Made by a program: the position numbers and the translations under genes. The notes below the pieces were generated by a model. The model had not been told where the DNA came from. It did not search any database and saw nothing but the letters and a program-made list of their open reading frames with translations. DNA of 64,000 bases, from contig NZ_SOYS01000006.1 in the NCBI RefSeq assembly GCF_011808225.1, positions 141,764-205,763 of the forward strand, written 5' to 3'. The DNA comes from Cedecea colo (GTDB lineage Bacteria; Pseudomonadota; Gammaproteobacteria; Enterobacterales; Enterobacteriaceae). Below, piece after piece: positions 47,616 to 57,717 of this stretch (within the stretch, counting starts at the first letter, position 1; each line of letters begins with the position of its first letter).

Positions 47616-49315
47616 TTTCCGGTAAGCTCCTTGTTCATCCATTGGCGCATGACCAGCGCAATCACCTGCGGACCGTTCTCCGCCATTTCACGCAGGTGCT
47701 GAGCGTTGAGTTCAACGTCAATACGCGCCTGAGCCTTCATTTTCGCGGTCTGTTCGTTCTTACTTGACAGCGCGTCCAGTTCGGCCTGACGGGCTTCTTT
47801 CTCCAGTTTCAGCCGCTGTAACGCCAGTTCCTGGTTACGCATCCAGGCTGGCTGTACGGCTTTACGCCACAGAACCCATGCCACAATGCCAACCAGCAAA
47901 TAACGGGCCGCGGCCAGCAACAGGTTGATGGCTTCCGGCTGTTGCCACAGCGGCAGCACCCGCTCGTCATCCGCAGTGCTAAAGGCGGAGTTGACGATGT
48001 TCAGGGTGTCGCCGCGCGCTTCGGAATAGCCAACCGCCTCTTTCACCAGCGCGGTTATCTGTTCCATCTGCTCTTTGGCTAAAGGCGTCAGGTTGCCCTC
48101 TTTATTCAGCACATGATTTACCACCACCGCGACTGATAAGCGCTCAATGCTGCCCGTACTGCGCTTAATGTGCGTCAGCGTGCGGTCAAGCTCGTAGTTG
48201 GTGGTGGCGTCTTTGTTTGAGTTAAACGGGATTATCGCTACGGCATCGTTAGCTCCGGCGGCAGCGGATTTGTTGTTAGCGTTCCCGGCTCCCTCTTGCG
48301 CCTGGTTAGCCGTACCCAGCGGCTGAGTTAACGGCGCCGTGGCGGGTGTCGGCGGTTGATTACTCAGCGCGCCCGGCACGCCTCCGTTACTAGTTTTGCC
48401 GCCCTGCTCTGCGTCGCTGGTCTGACGGCTGCGGATAGCCATTTTTTCCGGCGCTGAGTTGGGCTGGAACCGTTCAGCCGTCTGCTCGTGAGTCGTAAAA
48501 TCAACCTGTGCCGTTACCTGCGCACGCACGTTCTGGCTGCCAACAATGGGCGCCAGGATAGACTGAATCCGACGCTGAAAATCTGCCTCCACTTCGCTGG
48601 TGTATTTTAAGCGAGAGGTTTGCTGCGCCTGGCCGCCGTGCTGCGACAGCAGGCGACCCGTTCGATCCACGACAGTCACCAGATCGGCATTCAGACCGGG
48701 AACGGCGCTTGCAATTAACCAGGTAATGGCGTTCACCTGGCTTGTATCCATACTGCGGCCGTTATCCAGATGCACCGTCACGGAAGCTGAAGGTTGTTTT
48801 TCATTGCGCACAAACAGGGAGGGTTTTGGTATGGCAAGGTGCACGCGAGCGCGGCGAACCGGACCTAAATTTTCAATAGTGCGCGACAGCTCCCCTTCCA
48901 GCGCACGCTGATAGTTAACCTGCTCGCTGAACTGGCTGATACCAAATTTTTCCTGGTCCAGCAGCTCAAAGCCTACGGCCCCACCTTTGGGCAGCCCCAT
49001 CTGCGCAAGCTTAAGACGCGCCTCATAAATCCGATCCGCCGGGACCATAATCGCACCGCCGCGCTCGTCAAAACGATAGGGCACATTCATCTGTCCCAGC
49101 TGGGCTACAATGGCCCCGCCGTCCCGATCGCTGATGTTGCTGTACAGTACGCGATAGTTCGGCGACTGAGCCCAGAGAGCAAGCGCGACGATAAGCGAGA
49201 TGGCAGCCGCAGCAGAGACAATCAGAGCAATTTTAGGATTGGCACGAATACGCTCAAAGGCTGCTATCAGAGTTGTTGTATTGTTGCTTTTAATACCGTT
49301 TGTGGTGGCATTCAT
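47612..49315 (-). CDS. fliF: Flagellar MS-ring protein FliF
   Basis: FliF builds the MS ring in the inner membrane, the base on which rotor and export gate assemble. I chose the ATG at 49315 ([14 protein letters not shown]); this gives 567 residues, versus 552 in E. coli. Two membrane segments are seen: near residues 30-50 and [20 protein letters not shown] near 450. The ring-building motif [20 protein letters not shown] and the C-terminal FliG-binding region ([20 protein letters not shown]) are present. It is the first gene of fliFGHIJK and is divergent from fliE. Confidence 0.96.
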   Translation of the reverse strand: MNATTNGIKSNNTTTLIAAFERIRANPKIALIVSAAAAISLIVALALWAQSPNYRVLYSNISDRDGGAIVAQLGQMNVPYRFDERGGAIMVPADRIYEARLKLAQMGLPKGGAVGFELLDQEKFGISQFSEQVNYQRALEGELSRTIENLGPVRRARVHLAIPKPSLFVRNEKQPSASVTVHLDNGRSMDTSQVNAITWLIASAVPGLNADLVTVVDRTGRLLSQHGGQAQQTSRLKYTSEVEADFQRRIQSILAPIVGSQNVRAQVTAQVDFTTHEQTAERFQPNSAPEKMAIRSRQTSDAEQGGKTSNGGVPGALSNQPPTPATAPLTQPLGTANQAQEGAGNANNKSAAAGANDAVAIIPFNSNKDATTNYELDRTLTHIKRSTGSIERLSVAVVVNHVLNKEGNLTPLAKEQMEQITALVKEAVGYSEARGDTLNIVNSAFSTADDERVLPLWQQPEAINLLLAAARYLLVGIVAWVLWRKAVQPAWMRNQELALQRLKLEKEARQAELDALSSKNEQTAKMKAQARIDVELNAQHLREMAENGPQVIALVMRQWMNKELTGK

Positions 49316-49601
49316 GCCGCAGTCCTGTAAAAAATAAATGACGCAATGTGTACGCAATATTGCGAATCAGCACTCCGGTTAGAGATCCAAACAAAGCACA
49401 GCGGGCGATCCTTCATTTTTACCAAATTTCATTCGTGTATTATGTGTCATTCCGAATTTATCTTAAGCACCAATGAGCTGAAATTTTTGTCAGCTTATTG
49501 CGTTATCTTGTCAGCCAGACCACATGCTAAACTCCCCTTAATAAAAAGAAGCAAAGCCTGAATCATCAGGGTTTATTAGCGATAATTAACAGGAGCGTTT
49601 A
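49316..49601. promoter_or_regulatory. fliF-fliE divergent promoter region
   Basis: These 286 bases separate the divergent class 2 genes fliF and fliE, so FlhDC-dependent promoters for both are expected. An inverted repeat AGCTGA/TCAGCT lies at 49478-49497. I could not assign FlhDC boxes reliably by eye. No gene is present. Confidence 0.5.
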
Positions 49602-49937
49602 ATGGCTACTCCAGCAATGAATAGCGTGCTGGAACAAATTCAGTTTCAGTCAAGGCAGATCACCGGATTATCCAACGGCAATGTGCTGTCAGATAAACAA
49701 AATGCTGCTAATTCCGTTTCCTTTTCCTCGCTGTTATTTAACAGCATAAACGGCATTAGCCAGATGCAAACGGCAGCAAAAACCCAGGCGCAGAACTATA
49801 TAACAGGCGCCTCGGACATTGGTCTTAGTGATGTAATGGTCTCTTTGCAAAAGGCTTCAGTGGCGCTAAATATGGGAATACAGGTCCGCAATAAAATGGT
49901 CAGCGCCTACCAGGAAATTATGAACATGGCGGTATAG
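49602..49937 (+). CDS. fliE: Flagellar hook-basal body protein FliE
   Basis: FliE joins the MS ring to the proximal rod and is the first rod protein exported. The 111-residue product (E. coli 104) has the family pattern: the internal FSSLLFNSINGISQMQTAAK and the C-terminal SDVMVSLQKASVALNMGIQV with RNKMVSAYQEIMNM. The start follows CAGGAG. It is divergent from fliF and is followed after 154 bases by cheR. In E. coli fliE is a lone gene and cheR is far away. Confidence 0.96.
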   Translation: MATPAMNSVLEQIQFQSRQITGLSNGNVLSDKQNAANSVSFSSLLFNSINGISQMQTAAKTQAQNYITGASDIGLSDVMVSLQKASVALNMGIQVRNKMVSAYQEIMNMAV

Positions 49938-49946
49938 GTTCCGCTT

Positions 49947-49974
49947 TATAGTTTACCAGGATCATTACCGAAGA
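49947..49974 (+). promoter_or_regulatory. Weak candidate sigma28 promoter for cheR
   Basis: TATAGTTT (49947-49954) and ACCGAAGA (49967-49974) resemble the FliA elements TAAAGTTT and GCCGATAA. However, the 12-base spacer is one longer than usual and three positions of the -10 differ. It is in the right place, 118 bases before cheR. Confidence 0.3.
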
Positions 49975-50091
49975 GATTTTTAGGCAATTAACGCTCAGCA
50001 ATTTGATAACCTCATTCAGCATATTTTCTAAAAACAGACCCGCGCAGTCACGCCATTATAATAAATTTTATATGTCGCAAGGATGTTATTT

Positions 50092-50958
50092 ATGAGTATG
50101 GAAAGCGACGATCGTTTAATGAACAGCACAGCTATTCGCATTCAGCCTGGGCTTGCAGACAAAGAACTGGAAAAGGTTAGTCAGCTTATTTATCAACGCG
50201 CGGGGATTGTGTTAAACAGCCAGAAACGCGACATGGTTTATAACCGCCTGTCGCGGCGTTTACGTGAATTAAAATTAACGCACTTCAGTGAGTACTTAAC
50301 TCGCCTGGAATCGAGTCCCAATAGCGGTGAATGGCAGACATTTATTAACGCGCTAACTACCAACCTGACTTCTTTTTTCCGGGAAGCTTATCATTTCCCC
50401 GTTCTTGCTGAGCATGCGCGCGCGCGCAGAGGGAATGGCAATTATAAAGTCTGGTGCACCGCCTCCTCTACCGGGGAAGAACCTTATTCTATCGCCATCA
50501 CTTTAGATGAGGCGCTGGGCCGCAGTACGCTTAACCCGCGTATCTGGGCATCGGATATCGATACCGAAGTGCTGGCCAAAGCAGCGGCTGGCGTTTATCG
50601 GCTATCCGATCTCGGTAACCTGAGCGCTGAGCAAAAGAAAACCTACTTCCTGCGCGGTATCGGGGAGCAACAATCCCTCGTGAAAGTCCGAAAAGAGCTG
50701 CTCGATACTATTCATTACCAGCACCTCAATCTCCTGGATGCAAAATGGGATATTCCGGCACCGTTCGACGCTATCTTCTGCCGCAATGTGATGATTTATT
50801 TTGATCAAAAGACACAGGAACAACTGCTGAATCGCTTTGCCAGCATGCTGAAACCCGGCGGTATTTTATTCGTCGGGCATTCTGAACACTTTGGCACGAC
50901 AAACGGCGCATTTCGCCTTCGCGGTCAGTCAGTGTACGACCTGACACAGGATAAATAA
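50092..50958 (+). CDS. cheR: Chemotaxis protein methyltransferase CheR
   Basis: CheR methylates glutamates of chemoreceptors using S-adenosylmethionine, setting adaptation. I chose the ATG at 50092 because AAGGA lies 8 bases upstream; an ATG 9 bases earlier overlaps that site. The product has 288 residues. Motifs are the N-terminal helical domain ([20 protein letters not shown]), [13 protein letters not shown], the SAM loop [15 protein letters not shown] and [13 protein letters not shown]. Its stop overlaps the cheB start by one base. No intact receptor substrate is encoded in the window. Confidence 0.96.
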   Translation: MSMESDDRLMNSTAIRIQPGLADKELEKVSQLIYQRAGIVLNSQKRDMVYNRLSRRLRELKLTHFSEYLTRLESSPNSGEWQTFINALTTNLTSFFREAYHFPVLAEHARARRGNGNYKVWCTASSTGEEPYSIAITLDEALGRSTLNPRIWASDIDTEVLAKAAAGVYRLSDLGNLSAEQKKTYFLRGIGEQQSLVKVRKELLDTIHYQHLNLLDAKWDIPAPFDAIFCRNVMIYFDQKTQEQLLNRFASMLKPGGILFVGHSEHFGTTNGAFRLRGQSVYDLTQDK

Positions 50959-52004
50959 TGCACAAGATTAAAGTCCTCTGCGTTGACGATTCGGCGCTTA
51001 TTCGCAATATCATGAGCGACATTGTCAATCAGCAACCCGATATGGAAATGGTCGCCACCGCACCGGATCCGATTATCGCTCGTGATTTGGTTAAACGCTT
51101 CAATCCGGACGTGCTTACGCTTGACGTTGAAATGCCGCGTATGGACGGACTGGATTTTCTCGAACGCCTGATGCGCCTGCGCCCCATGCCGGTCATTATG
51201 ATCTCATCGCTGACCAGTAAAGGCTCTGAAATCACGCTTAGCGCGCTGGAGATGGGTGCGGTGGATTTTGTTACCAAGCCGCAAATGGGATTGAAAGAGG
51301 GCATGGCGCAGTACAGCGAGCTGATTGCCGAGAAGATCCGTATCGCTGCAAAGGCGCAAATCTACCGTCGCGATCGCCACAAGGCGCTGCCAAAAATTAT
51401 CGCCAGCCCGCTGGTCGGCAGCGAAAAAATCTTTGCTATCGGCTCGTCAACCGGCGGTACCGAGGCCCTGCGCCAGCTCCTGATGCCGCTGCCCCGCACC
51501 TGTCCGGGCGTCGTCATCGCCCAGCATATGCCCCCCGGCTTTACCCGCTCCTTTGCCGAACGGCTCGACAAGATTTGTGAAATCGCGGTGAAAGAAGCCG
51601 AAGACGGCGACCGCGTGCTGCCCGGACATGCCTATATCGCGCCCGGCGCCGTGCATATGGAGCTTGTGCGCAGCGGGGCTAACTATCACGTGAAGCTCAA
51701 CGATAACCCACCGGTTAACCGCCATCGTCCGTCGGTAGACGTGCTGTTCAAATCGGTGGCGGCTTGCGCGGGTAAAAACGCCGTAGGCTCGATTCTGACC
51801 GGCATGGGCAACGATGGCGCGCATGGCCTGCTGGAAATGCGTAAAGCGGGTGCTCACACCCTCGCCCAAAGCGAAAAATCCTGCGTGGTGTTCGGGATGC
51901 CAAAAGAAGCTATTGGCCTTGGCGCCGCCGTGGAAGTTGTCGATCTCTGTGAGATGACGCAGCACATGTTAAACAGCGTAACCGGCCAGGCACGGCGAAT
52001 TTAA
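50958..52004 (+). CDS. cheB: Chemotaxis response regulator methylesterase CheB
   Basis: CheB removes receptor methyl groups and deamidates receptor glutamines; it is activated by CheA phosphorylation. The 348-residue product has the receiver domain ([12 protein letters not shown]; phospho-aspartate in [16 protein letters not shown]; lysine in VTKPQMG). The C-terminal esterase has the catalytic triad in [11 protein letters not shown] (Ser), AQHMPPGF (His) and [11 protein letters not shown] (Asp). It is coupled to cheR and followed by cheY after 56 bases. Confidence 0.97.
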   Translation: MHKIKVLCVDDSALIRNIMSDIVNQQPDMEMVATAPDPIIARDLVKRFNPDVLTLDVEMPRMDGLDFLERLMRLRPMPVIMISSLTSKGSEITLSALEMGAVDFVTKPQMGLKEGMAQYSELIAEKIRIAAKAQIYRRDRHKALPKIIASPLVGSEKIFAIGSSTGGTEALRQLLMPLPRTCPGVVIAQHMPPGFTRSFAERLDKICEIAVKEAEDGDRVLPGHAYIAPGAVHMELVRSGANYHVKLNDNPPVNRHRPSVDVLFKSVAACAGKNAVGSILTGMGNDGAHGLLEMRKAGAHTLAQSEKSCVVFGMPKEAIGLGAAVEVVDLCEMTQHMLNSVTGQARRI

Positions 52005-52060
52005 CTCAGCATAATTACTCAACTCTCCCCGCGGGGGGATTAAACCTTTCAGGAATTAAC

Positions 52061-52450
52061 ATGGCAGATAAAAACCTGCGTTTTTTAGTCGTTGACGACT
52101 TCGCTACCATGCGCCGTATCGTGCGTAATCTTTTAAAAGATTTAGATTTCAATAACGTTGAAGAAGCTGAAGACGGCCAGGACGCCCTCACTCGTCTGCG
52201 AGAATCTTCCTTCGATTTTGTGATAACCGACTGGAATATGCCCAATATGGATGGCCTCGAACTGCTGACTGAAATTCGTAAAGATGCCGTGCTTGGCAAG
52301 CTGCCGGTGCTGATGGTGACGGCGGAAGCGAAAAAAGAAAACATTATTGCCGCCGCTCAGGCCGGTGCCAGCGGGTACGTTGTTAAGCCTTTCACCGCAG
52401 CGACGCTGGAAGAGAAGCTAGGCAAAATATTTGAAAAGCTCGGGTGGTAA
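52061..52450 (+). CDS. cheY: Chemotaxis response regulator CheY
   Basis: CheY, when phosphorylated by CheA, binds FliM and FliN and reverses the motor. The 129-residue product carries D12/D13, the phospho-acceptor D57 in [11 protein letters not shown]87 in VTAEAKKEN and K109 in VVKPF, all at the E. coli positions. It is followed by cheZ after 3 bases. The gap after cheB has a good ribosome-binding site (CAGGAA). Confidence 0.98.
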   Translation: MADKNLRFLVVDDFATMRRIVRNLLKDLDFNNVEEAEDGQDALTRLRESSFDFVITDWNMPNMDGLELLTEIRKDAVLGKLPVLMVTAEAKKENIIAAAQAGASGYVVKPFTAATLEEKLGKIFEKLGW

Positions 52451-52453
52451 ATT

Positions 52454-53086
52454 ATGGATAGCAAAGCAACGCAGGATAATTTTAAGGATATCTTCTCGCG
52501 GATTGGCCAGTTAACGCGTCTGCTGCACGATAGCGTGGCCAATCTTGGGCTTGACCGCATCATTATTGATGCGGCAGATGCCATCCCTGATGCCCGCGAC
52601 AGGCTGTCTTATGTCGTGGCAAAAACGTCACAGGCGGCGGACTGCGCCTTAACCTGCGTGGAGGTTGCCCGCCCGCTACAGGACTCGCTTAGCAGCCAGT
52701 CCACGGCGCTAAGCACGCGCTGGGACGAATGGTTTGCCAGCCCCGTTGAGCTGCCGATTGCAAAAGATCTGGTTTCGGATACCCGTCAGTTTCTGCACGA
52801 TACGCCGGATATTGCCGGTAAGACCAACGAGCAGCTTATGCAGATTATGATGGCGCAGGATTTCCAGGATCTGACCGGCCAGGTTATTCAGCGCATGATG
52901 GTGCTTATCGAGAATATTGAGAAAGAGCTGATCCATGTTCTGCTCGATAACATGCCAGAAGAGGTGGCACCAGGGAAGACGGCTGAAGAACCGCTGAAAA
53001 ATGGTCCGCAAATCGATCAAAACGGCGCAGGCGTTGTCGCTACGCAAGGTCAGGTTGATGATTTACTTGAAAGTCTGGGCTTTTAA
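52454..53086 (+). CDS. cheZ: Protein phosphatase CheZ
   Basis: CheZ accelerates CheY-P dephosphorylation. The 210-residue product (E. coli 214) is a long helical hairpin with the catalytic region MAQDFQDLTGQVIQRMMVLI, in which a glutamine completes the active site. A variable linker leads to the C-terminal CheY-docking peptide VDDLLESLGF. It is followed by flhB after 119 bases. CheZ is typical of gamma- and betaproteobacterial chemotaxis. Confidence 0.96.
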   Translation: MDSKATQDNFKDIFSRIGQLTRLLHDSVANLGLDRIIIDAADAIPDARDRLSYVVAKTSQAADCALTCVEVARPLQDSLSSQSTALSTRWDEWFASPVELPIAKDLVSDTRQFLHDTPDIAGKTNEQLMQIMMAQDFQDLTGQVIQRMMVLIENIEKELIHVLLDNMPEEVAPGKTAEEPLKNGPQIDQNGAGVVATQGQVDDLLESLGF

Positions 53087-53205
53087 TTTTCTTGCGGCAT
53101 CTTTGCGAGCGGGCCGTGCCGGCGTGTTTTTTATCCTGCTATTAAAGGTGTTGTCGTTCAGCCCTTCGCCGCAGCGTTGTTATACCCGCAATATGATTAA
53201 AGCCG

Positions 53206-54351
53206 ATGTCTGAAGAAAGCGATGTAGAAAAAACAGAGGAACCCACGCCCCAACGACGAGAGAAAGCCCGGGAAGAGGGGCAAATTCCTCGTTCCAAAGA
53301 GCTGACGTCATTGCTGATGCTGATGGTTGGCTGGAGCCTGATTCTGTTCGCTGGGGATGTGGTGGCCCGCAAGCTGGCGACGCTGTTACAAAGCGGGCTG
53401 AGCTTCGATCGGTCAGCTTTCCTGGATACCGCCTCAATGATTCGGCAGCTTCGCCAACTGCTGCTGATGGCGGCATCGTCGGTATTGCCGATTTTGCTGG
53501 GGCTGTTTTTGACCGGCATCTGCGCCTCTGCGCTGCTGGGAGGCGTCCAGCCTGGCGGTAAGGCATTCAAATTTGAACTAAAGCGGATAAATCCTTTGCC
53601 CGGCCTGAAGCGTATGGTTTCCGCTCAGATGGTATCTGAATTAATCAAAGGCATACTCAAAGTCGTGCTGGTAGGAAGCGCTGGCGCGCTGTTTATCTAC
53701 CATAACAAAGCACGTTTTATTTCTCTCGGCCACGGCTCGCTGGCCGACGGTCTGGCAGATTCGCGCTACCTGATTTCCCGGTGCCTGCTAATGGTTATCC
53801 TCGCGCTGATCCCGATGGTAGGTTACGACGTGTTTTACCAGATCTTCAGCAATCTGAAGAAAATGCGCATGAGCCGCCAGGAAATTCGCGATGAACTTAA
53901 ACAAAGCGAAGGCGACCCGCACATTAAGAACCGCATCAAACAACTGCAACGTGCCGCCGCACGCCGGCGCATGATGTCCGACGTGCCAAACGCCGATGTG
54001 ATTGTGAATAACCCGACGCACTACTCCATTGCCTTAAGCTACAAAGAAGGCGGCAACGCCGCTCCCATCGTGCTGGCTAAGGGCGCGGGTGAAATGGCGT
54101 TACGCATTCGAACAGAAGCGCAAAAGCATGCCATCCCCATGCTTGAAGCGCCGCCGCTTGCCCGTGCGCTCTATCGCCACTGCGAAATTGGACAGCCTAT
54201 ACCTGGCGAACTGTACAGCGCCGTTGCCGAAGTCCTTGCCTGGGTTTATGGCCTGAGACGCTGGCGGCTGGGCGGCGGCATTGCGCCTAAAAAACCTGAG
54301 AACCTTCCCGTGCCTGCTGCGCTGGATTTTGCACAAGAGAGTCATGAGTGA
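53206..54351 (+). CDS. flhB: Flagellar export switch protein FlhB
   Basis: FlhB is the membrane protein that switches export from rod/hook to filament substrates by self-cleavage. The 381-residue product has the N-terminal EEPTPQRREKAREEGQIPRS, four membrane segments, and the autocleavage site NPTH at residues 269-272, as in E. coli. It is preceded by a weak ribosome-binding site and by a 119-base gap after cheZ that may hold an FlhDC-dependent promoter. It overlaps flhA. Confidence 0.97.
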   Translation: MSEESDVEKTEEPTPQRREKAREEGQIPRSKELTSLLMLMVGWSLILFAGDVVARKLATLLQSGLSFDRSAFLDTASMIRQLRQLLLMAASSVLPILLGLFLTGICASALLGGVQPGGKAFKFELKRINPLPGLKRMVSAQMVSELIKGILKVVLVGSAGALFIYHNKARFISLGHGSLADGLADSRYLISRCLLMVILALIPMVGYDVFYQIFSNLKKMRMSRQEIRDELKQSEGDPHIKNRIKQLQRAAARRRMMSDVPNADVIVNNPTHYSIALSYKEGGNAAPIVLAKGAGEMALRIRTEAQKHAIPMLEAPPLARALYRHCEIGQPIPGELYSAVAEVLAWVYGLRRWRLGGGIAPKKPENLPVPAALDFAQESHE

Positions 54352-56456
54352 TGGCAAACTTCGCCGCCAAATTACGTTTACCCCCGATGAGGGAGACACA
54401 GTGGAAAATACTGGCGGGGCCGATATTAATCATGCTGATTCTGGCCATGATGATATTGCCCCTGCCCGCGTTTCTGCTTGATTTACTCTTCACCTTTAAT
54501 ATCGTCCTTTCCCTGATGATATTAATGGTGGCTATGTTCACCCAAAAGACGCTCGATTTCTCTGCATTCCCTACGGTACTGCTGTTTTCGACGCTGCTGC
54601 GCCTCGCGCTGAATATCGCCTCAACGCGAATCATCCTGATGGACGGGCACACGGGAGCCAACGCTGCGGGCCGCGTCGTTGAGGCATTCGGGCATTTTCT
54701 GGTCGGGGGGAATTTTGCGATTGGTATCGTGGTGTTCGCCATCCTCATTATTATCAACTTTATGGTTATCACCAAAGGCGCTGGCCGTATCGCGGAAGTC
54801 GGCGCGCGCTTTGTGCTGGACGGGATGCCGGGCAAACAGATGGCCATTGATGCCGATCTGAATGCGGGTCTTATTGGTGAAGAAGAAGCCAAGCGCCGTC
54901 GCAATGAGGTGACCCAGGAGTCCGACTTCTACGGTTCGATGGATGGCGCCAGCAAATTTGTGCGCGGGGATGCGATTGCCAGCCTGCTGATCATGGCGGT
55001 GAACGTCATCGGCGGTCTGATAATCGGCATTCTGCAACACGATTTGTCCTTTGGGGCCGCCGCCGAAACTTATACCATCCTGACTATTGGTGACGGCCTG
55101 GTTGCCCAGATCCCGGCCCTGATCATCTCGACCGCGGCTGGCGTTATCGTTACCCGGGTTGTCACCGATCAGGACGTGGGCGAGCAGATGGTAGGCCAAC
55201 TGTTTAACAACCCGCGCGTTCTGGTCCTTTCGGCCGCGATAATTGGCCTGCTGGGCACGATCCCCGGCATGCCTAACTTTGTTTTTCTGCTGTTTACCGC
55301 CTCGCTGCTGGGCATTGCCTGGTGGATGCGCGGCAAAGAGACAGAAAGCCAGGCGGCGGGCGGCTCCCGGTCCAAAGAGAGCAGAGACGCGGCCAGGGCC
55401 CAGGCCGACGCCGTTCAGGTGACCGAGGCCTCCTGGAATGACGTTCAGCATGAAGATGTGCTGGGTCTTGAAGTCGGCTATCGGTTAATCCCGATGGTGG
55501 ACAGCGCGCAAAGCGGCGAGTTGCTCACGCGCGTTCGCGGCATCCGTAAAAAATTCGCCCAAGAGATGGGCTTTCTACCGCCCGCAGTGCATATCCGCGA
55601 TAACCTCGATCTGCCGCCGACCCACTATCGCATTCTGCTTAAAGGCGTCGAAATCGGCAGCGGCGAAACGATGCCCGAACGCTGGATGGCTATCGATCCT
55701 GGCTGTGCGGAAGGCGAGCTACCCGGCACGCCGTGTCAGGAGCCGACGTTTGGCCTGCCCGCAGTATGGATCGATGAAGTACTGCGCGAGCGGGCCCAGA
55801 TTCTGGGCTACACGGTGGTTGATCCAAGCTCGGTCATTGCGACCCACCTTAATCACCTGATTGCCACACACACCGATGAGCTGTTTGGCCGTCAGGAAAC
55901 GCAACAGTTGCTCAGTCGTCTTAACAAAGAAATGCCGAAGCTGGTAGACGATCTGATCCCGGGCGTTATCTCCCTGACCACTTTCCATAAGGTACTGCAA
56001 AATCTGCTGGCGGAAAGGATCTCAATTCGCGATATGCGCACCATTGTTGACACGCTGGCTGAGTATGCGGCGGTACAAAACGATCCCGATGAGCTGACGG
56101 CACACGCGCGCATTCGTTTAGGTCGCGCCATCACGCAGCAATGGTTCCCGGGCAACGACGAGATTCGCGTTATTGGTATGGATATGAACCTGGAAAGGTT
56201 AATGATCCAGGCAAGCCAGAACGGCAGCGCCATCGAACCGGGGATTGCCGAAAACCTTATGCGGCAGACTGAAAAAGCGCTGGCTCAGCAGGAAGCCCTC
56301 GGTGCGCCGCCGGTGCTGCTGGTGAATCAGCCCCTGCGTATGATGCTTTCACGTTTCCTGCGCCGCGTCTATCCGCAGCTTGCCGTACTGTCGAATCTGG
56401 AAATCAGCAATAACCGTACGGTGCGCATGACCTCCATCGTTGGAGGCCAGGAGTGA
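54351..56456 (+). CDS. flhA: Flagellar export gate protein FlhA
   Basis: FlhA forms the nonameric export platform; its membrane half conducts protons and its cytoplasmic ring docks chaperone-substrate complexes. The product has 701 residues from the ATG at 54351, which overlaps the flhB stop (TGATG). A GTG one codon earlier is also possible. It has about eight membrane segments, then the FHIPEP-type signature region (RIAEVGARFVLDGMPGKQMA, followed by IDADLNAGLI). The cytoplasmic domain ends in MTSIVGGQE. Its stop overlaps flhE. Confidence 0.97.
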   Translation: MANFAAKLRLPPMRETQWKILAGPILIMLILAMMILPLPAFLLDLLFTFNIVLSLMILMVAMFTQKTLDFSAFPTVLLFSTLLRLALNIASTRIILMDGHTGANAAGRVVEAFGHFLVGGNFAIGIVVFAILIIINFMVITKGAGRIAEVGARFVLDGMPGKQMAIDADLNAGLIGEEEAKRRRNEVTQESDFYGSMDGASKFVRGDAIASLLIMAVNVIGGLIIGILQHDLSFGAAAETYTILTIGDGLVAQIPALIISTAAGVIVTRVVTDQDVGEQMVGQLFNNPRVLVLSAAIIGLLGTIPGMPNFVFLLFTASLLGIAWWMRGKETESQAAGGSRSKESRDAARAQADAVQVTEASWNDVQHEDVLGLEVGYRLIPMVDSAQSGELLTRVRGIRKKFAQEMGFLPPAVHIRDNLDLPPTHYRILLKGVEIGSGETMPERWMAIDPGCAEGELPGTPCQEPTFGLPAVWIDEVLRERAQILGYTVVDPSSVIATHLNHLIATHTDELFGRQETQQLLSRLNKEMPKLVDDLIPGVISLTTFHKVLQNLLAERISIRDMRTIVDTLAEYAAVQNDPDELTAHARIRLGRAITQQWFPGNDEIRVIGMDMNLERLMIQASQNGSAIEPGIAENLMRQTEKALAQQEALGAPPVLLVNQPLRMMLSRFLRRVYPQLAVLSNLEISNNRTVRMTSIVGGQE

Positions 56457-56884
56457 AACTCGCGGGGTTAATGGTGCTGGCTGCGCTTCTTTTTCCGCCT
56501 GCGGCTTTCGCTACCGGTGGCGCCTGGCACCAGAAAACGGCTGGCGTCGTAATAAGCGTGGGGAAACAGACGATGGCGGGCGCGGCGTTGAGCGCCCCGG
56601 CAGATCTCCCCGCCTCGGCGCAGGCCAGCCTCCTGGCATGGCGGGTCACGCTGCTCACGCCTCCTCCTGCGGGTCTGGAGATAAAGCTGTGCAGCGCCGC
56701 TACCTGCATTAAGCTTGCAGGACTGAGCGGGCGAAAAAAACTCACCGCCCCGCTTTCAGCACGCGGCCCGTTTCGCTTTGTTTATTCCGTAGCAGGCCGG
56801 GGACAGCTTATTCCTGCCTTGCACGTGGTCAGCAATGAGTTAACGGTAAATTATCGCCGGGTCATACCAGAGCCTGGCTTTTAG
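56453..56884 (+). CDS. flhE: Flagellar protein FlhE
   Basis: FlhE is a periplasmic protein of the flhBAE operon that limits proton leakage through the export gate. The 143-residue precursor starts with GTG inside the end of flhA (4-base overlap). It has a signal peptide (LAGLMVLAALLFPPAAFA), then GGAWHQKTAGVVISVGKQ and two cysteines likely to form a disulphide (KLCSAATCIKL). E. coli FlhE has 130 residues. It is convergent with fliT, 23 bases apart. Confidence 0.92.
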   Translation: MKLAGLMVLAALLFPPAAFATGGAWHQKTAGVVISVGKQTMAGAALSAPADLPASAQASLLAWRVTLLTPPPAGLEIKLCSAATCIKLAGLSGRKKLTAPLSARGPFRFVYSVAGRGQLIPALHVVSNELTVNYRRVIPEPGF

Positions 56885-56907
56885 CTGCTTAATATTGCGG
56901 TCGCAGT

Positions 56908-57246
56908 TTATTGCAGGGTCGTCGTAAAATTTGCAGAATAAGCCAGGCTACATTTTTTTCCGCGATTGAGCGATGAGATGTCCGTTTTTAAAGCACCAAG
57001 GCGGTTTTTCAGCTTTTTTATTATTTCGGCCTCATTCTCAATCAATTTTTCTATCAGAATACGGATCGCTTCCTGCTCGCCTGAGGTCAGGATCTCAGGA
57101 TGATTATTAATAACCTGTTGTAGCCTAATGACGTAATTTTCCGCCAGCTCAATAAACCTCTGCCATTCGCCCAGGCGTGCCATCTCAAGCAATTTTAAAT
57201 TTAGCTGATAAACACTTTCATAATCGTTGATAAGGGCTTTAGTCAT
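56908..57246 (-). CDS. fliT: Flagellar chaperone FliT
   Basis: FliT is the export chaperone for the cap protein FliD and, when free, an inhibitor of FlhDC. The 112-residue all-helical product begins MTKALINDYESVYQLNLKLL and contains NLKLLEMARLGEWQRFIELA, a FliT pattern with the conserved tryptophan. It overlaps fliS by 8 bases and ends 23 bases from flhE. Overall sequence conservation is low, so the call depends partly on the fliD-fliS-fliT order. Confidence 0.9.
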   Translation of the reverse strand: MTKALINDYESVYQLNLKLLEMARLGEWQRFIELAENYVIRLQQVINNHPEILTSGEQEAIRILIEKLIENEAEIIKKLKNRLGALKTDISSLNRGKKCSLAYSANFTTTLQ

Positions 57247-57646
57247 TTTTTGCCTGCTTAAGCTGGGGATCGATTTCCTTCCATGTCGTGGCGAGATTCA
57301 TCAGTAGCTCATCAACGTGAGCGAGCTTCTCCGGATTATTGTGCAAATTGCATTCCAGCAGGGTACGCGACATATATTCATAGAGCATTTCCATTTCCTG
57401 AGCGATCGCTTTACCCTTTTGATGATCGAGTGAGGCGCGAAGGCCATTATCAATAATATTGATGGCTTTAGAAATCATCTCTCCGCGCCGGGCCAGGTTC
57501 CCGGTTTCGAAATAAATCTTTGCGCGTAAAATTGCGTTGTGCGCACCGTCAAACAGCATCGTAATAAGCTGATGTGGTGTTGCCCCCGCCAGTTGACTTT
57601 GCAAATCAACCTGAGCATAGGCTTGTATGCCTTGCCTTGCGTACAT
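57239..57646 (-). CDS. fliS: Flagellin export chaperone FliS
   Basis: FliS binds the C-terminus of flagellin, prevents premature polymerisation and docks it on FlhA. The 135-residue product starts MYARQGIQAYAQVDLQSQLA and has PHQLITMLFDGAHNAILRAK, the conserved FliS core, and the YEYMSRTLLECNLHNN helix. E. coli FliS has 136 residues. It lies 71 bases after fliD and overlaps fliT. Confidence 0.96.
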   Translation of the reverse strand: MYARQGIQAYAQVDLQSQLAGATPHQLITMLFDGAHNAILRAKIYFETGNLARRGEMISKAINIIDNGLRASLDHQKGKAIAQEMEMLYEYMSRTLLECNLHNNPEKLAHVDELLMNLATTWKEIDPQLKQAKND

Positions 57647-57717
57647 AACAGGCTCCGTAATAAAGAGGCAGAAGGTATCGACGCTCCTGCCCGGAGAAAC
57701 AAAGGATTAAAAAATTT

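Noticed and set aside
54621-55451. 276-codon minus-strand frame inside flhA
   Set aside because: It is antisense to the conserved membrane half of FlhA, and its glycine/histidine-rich sequence is typical of a shadow frame.
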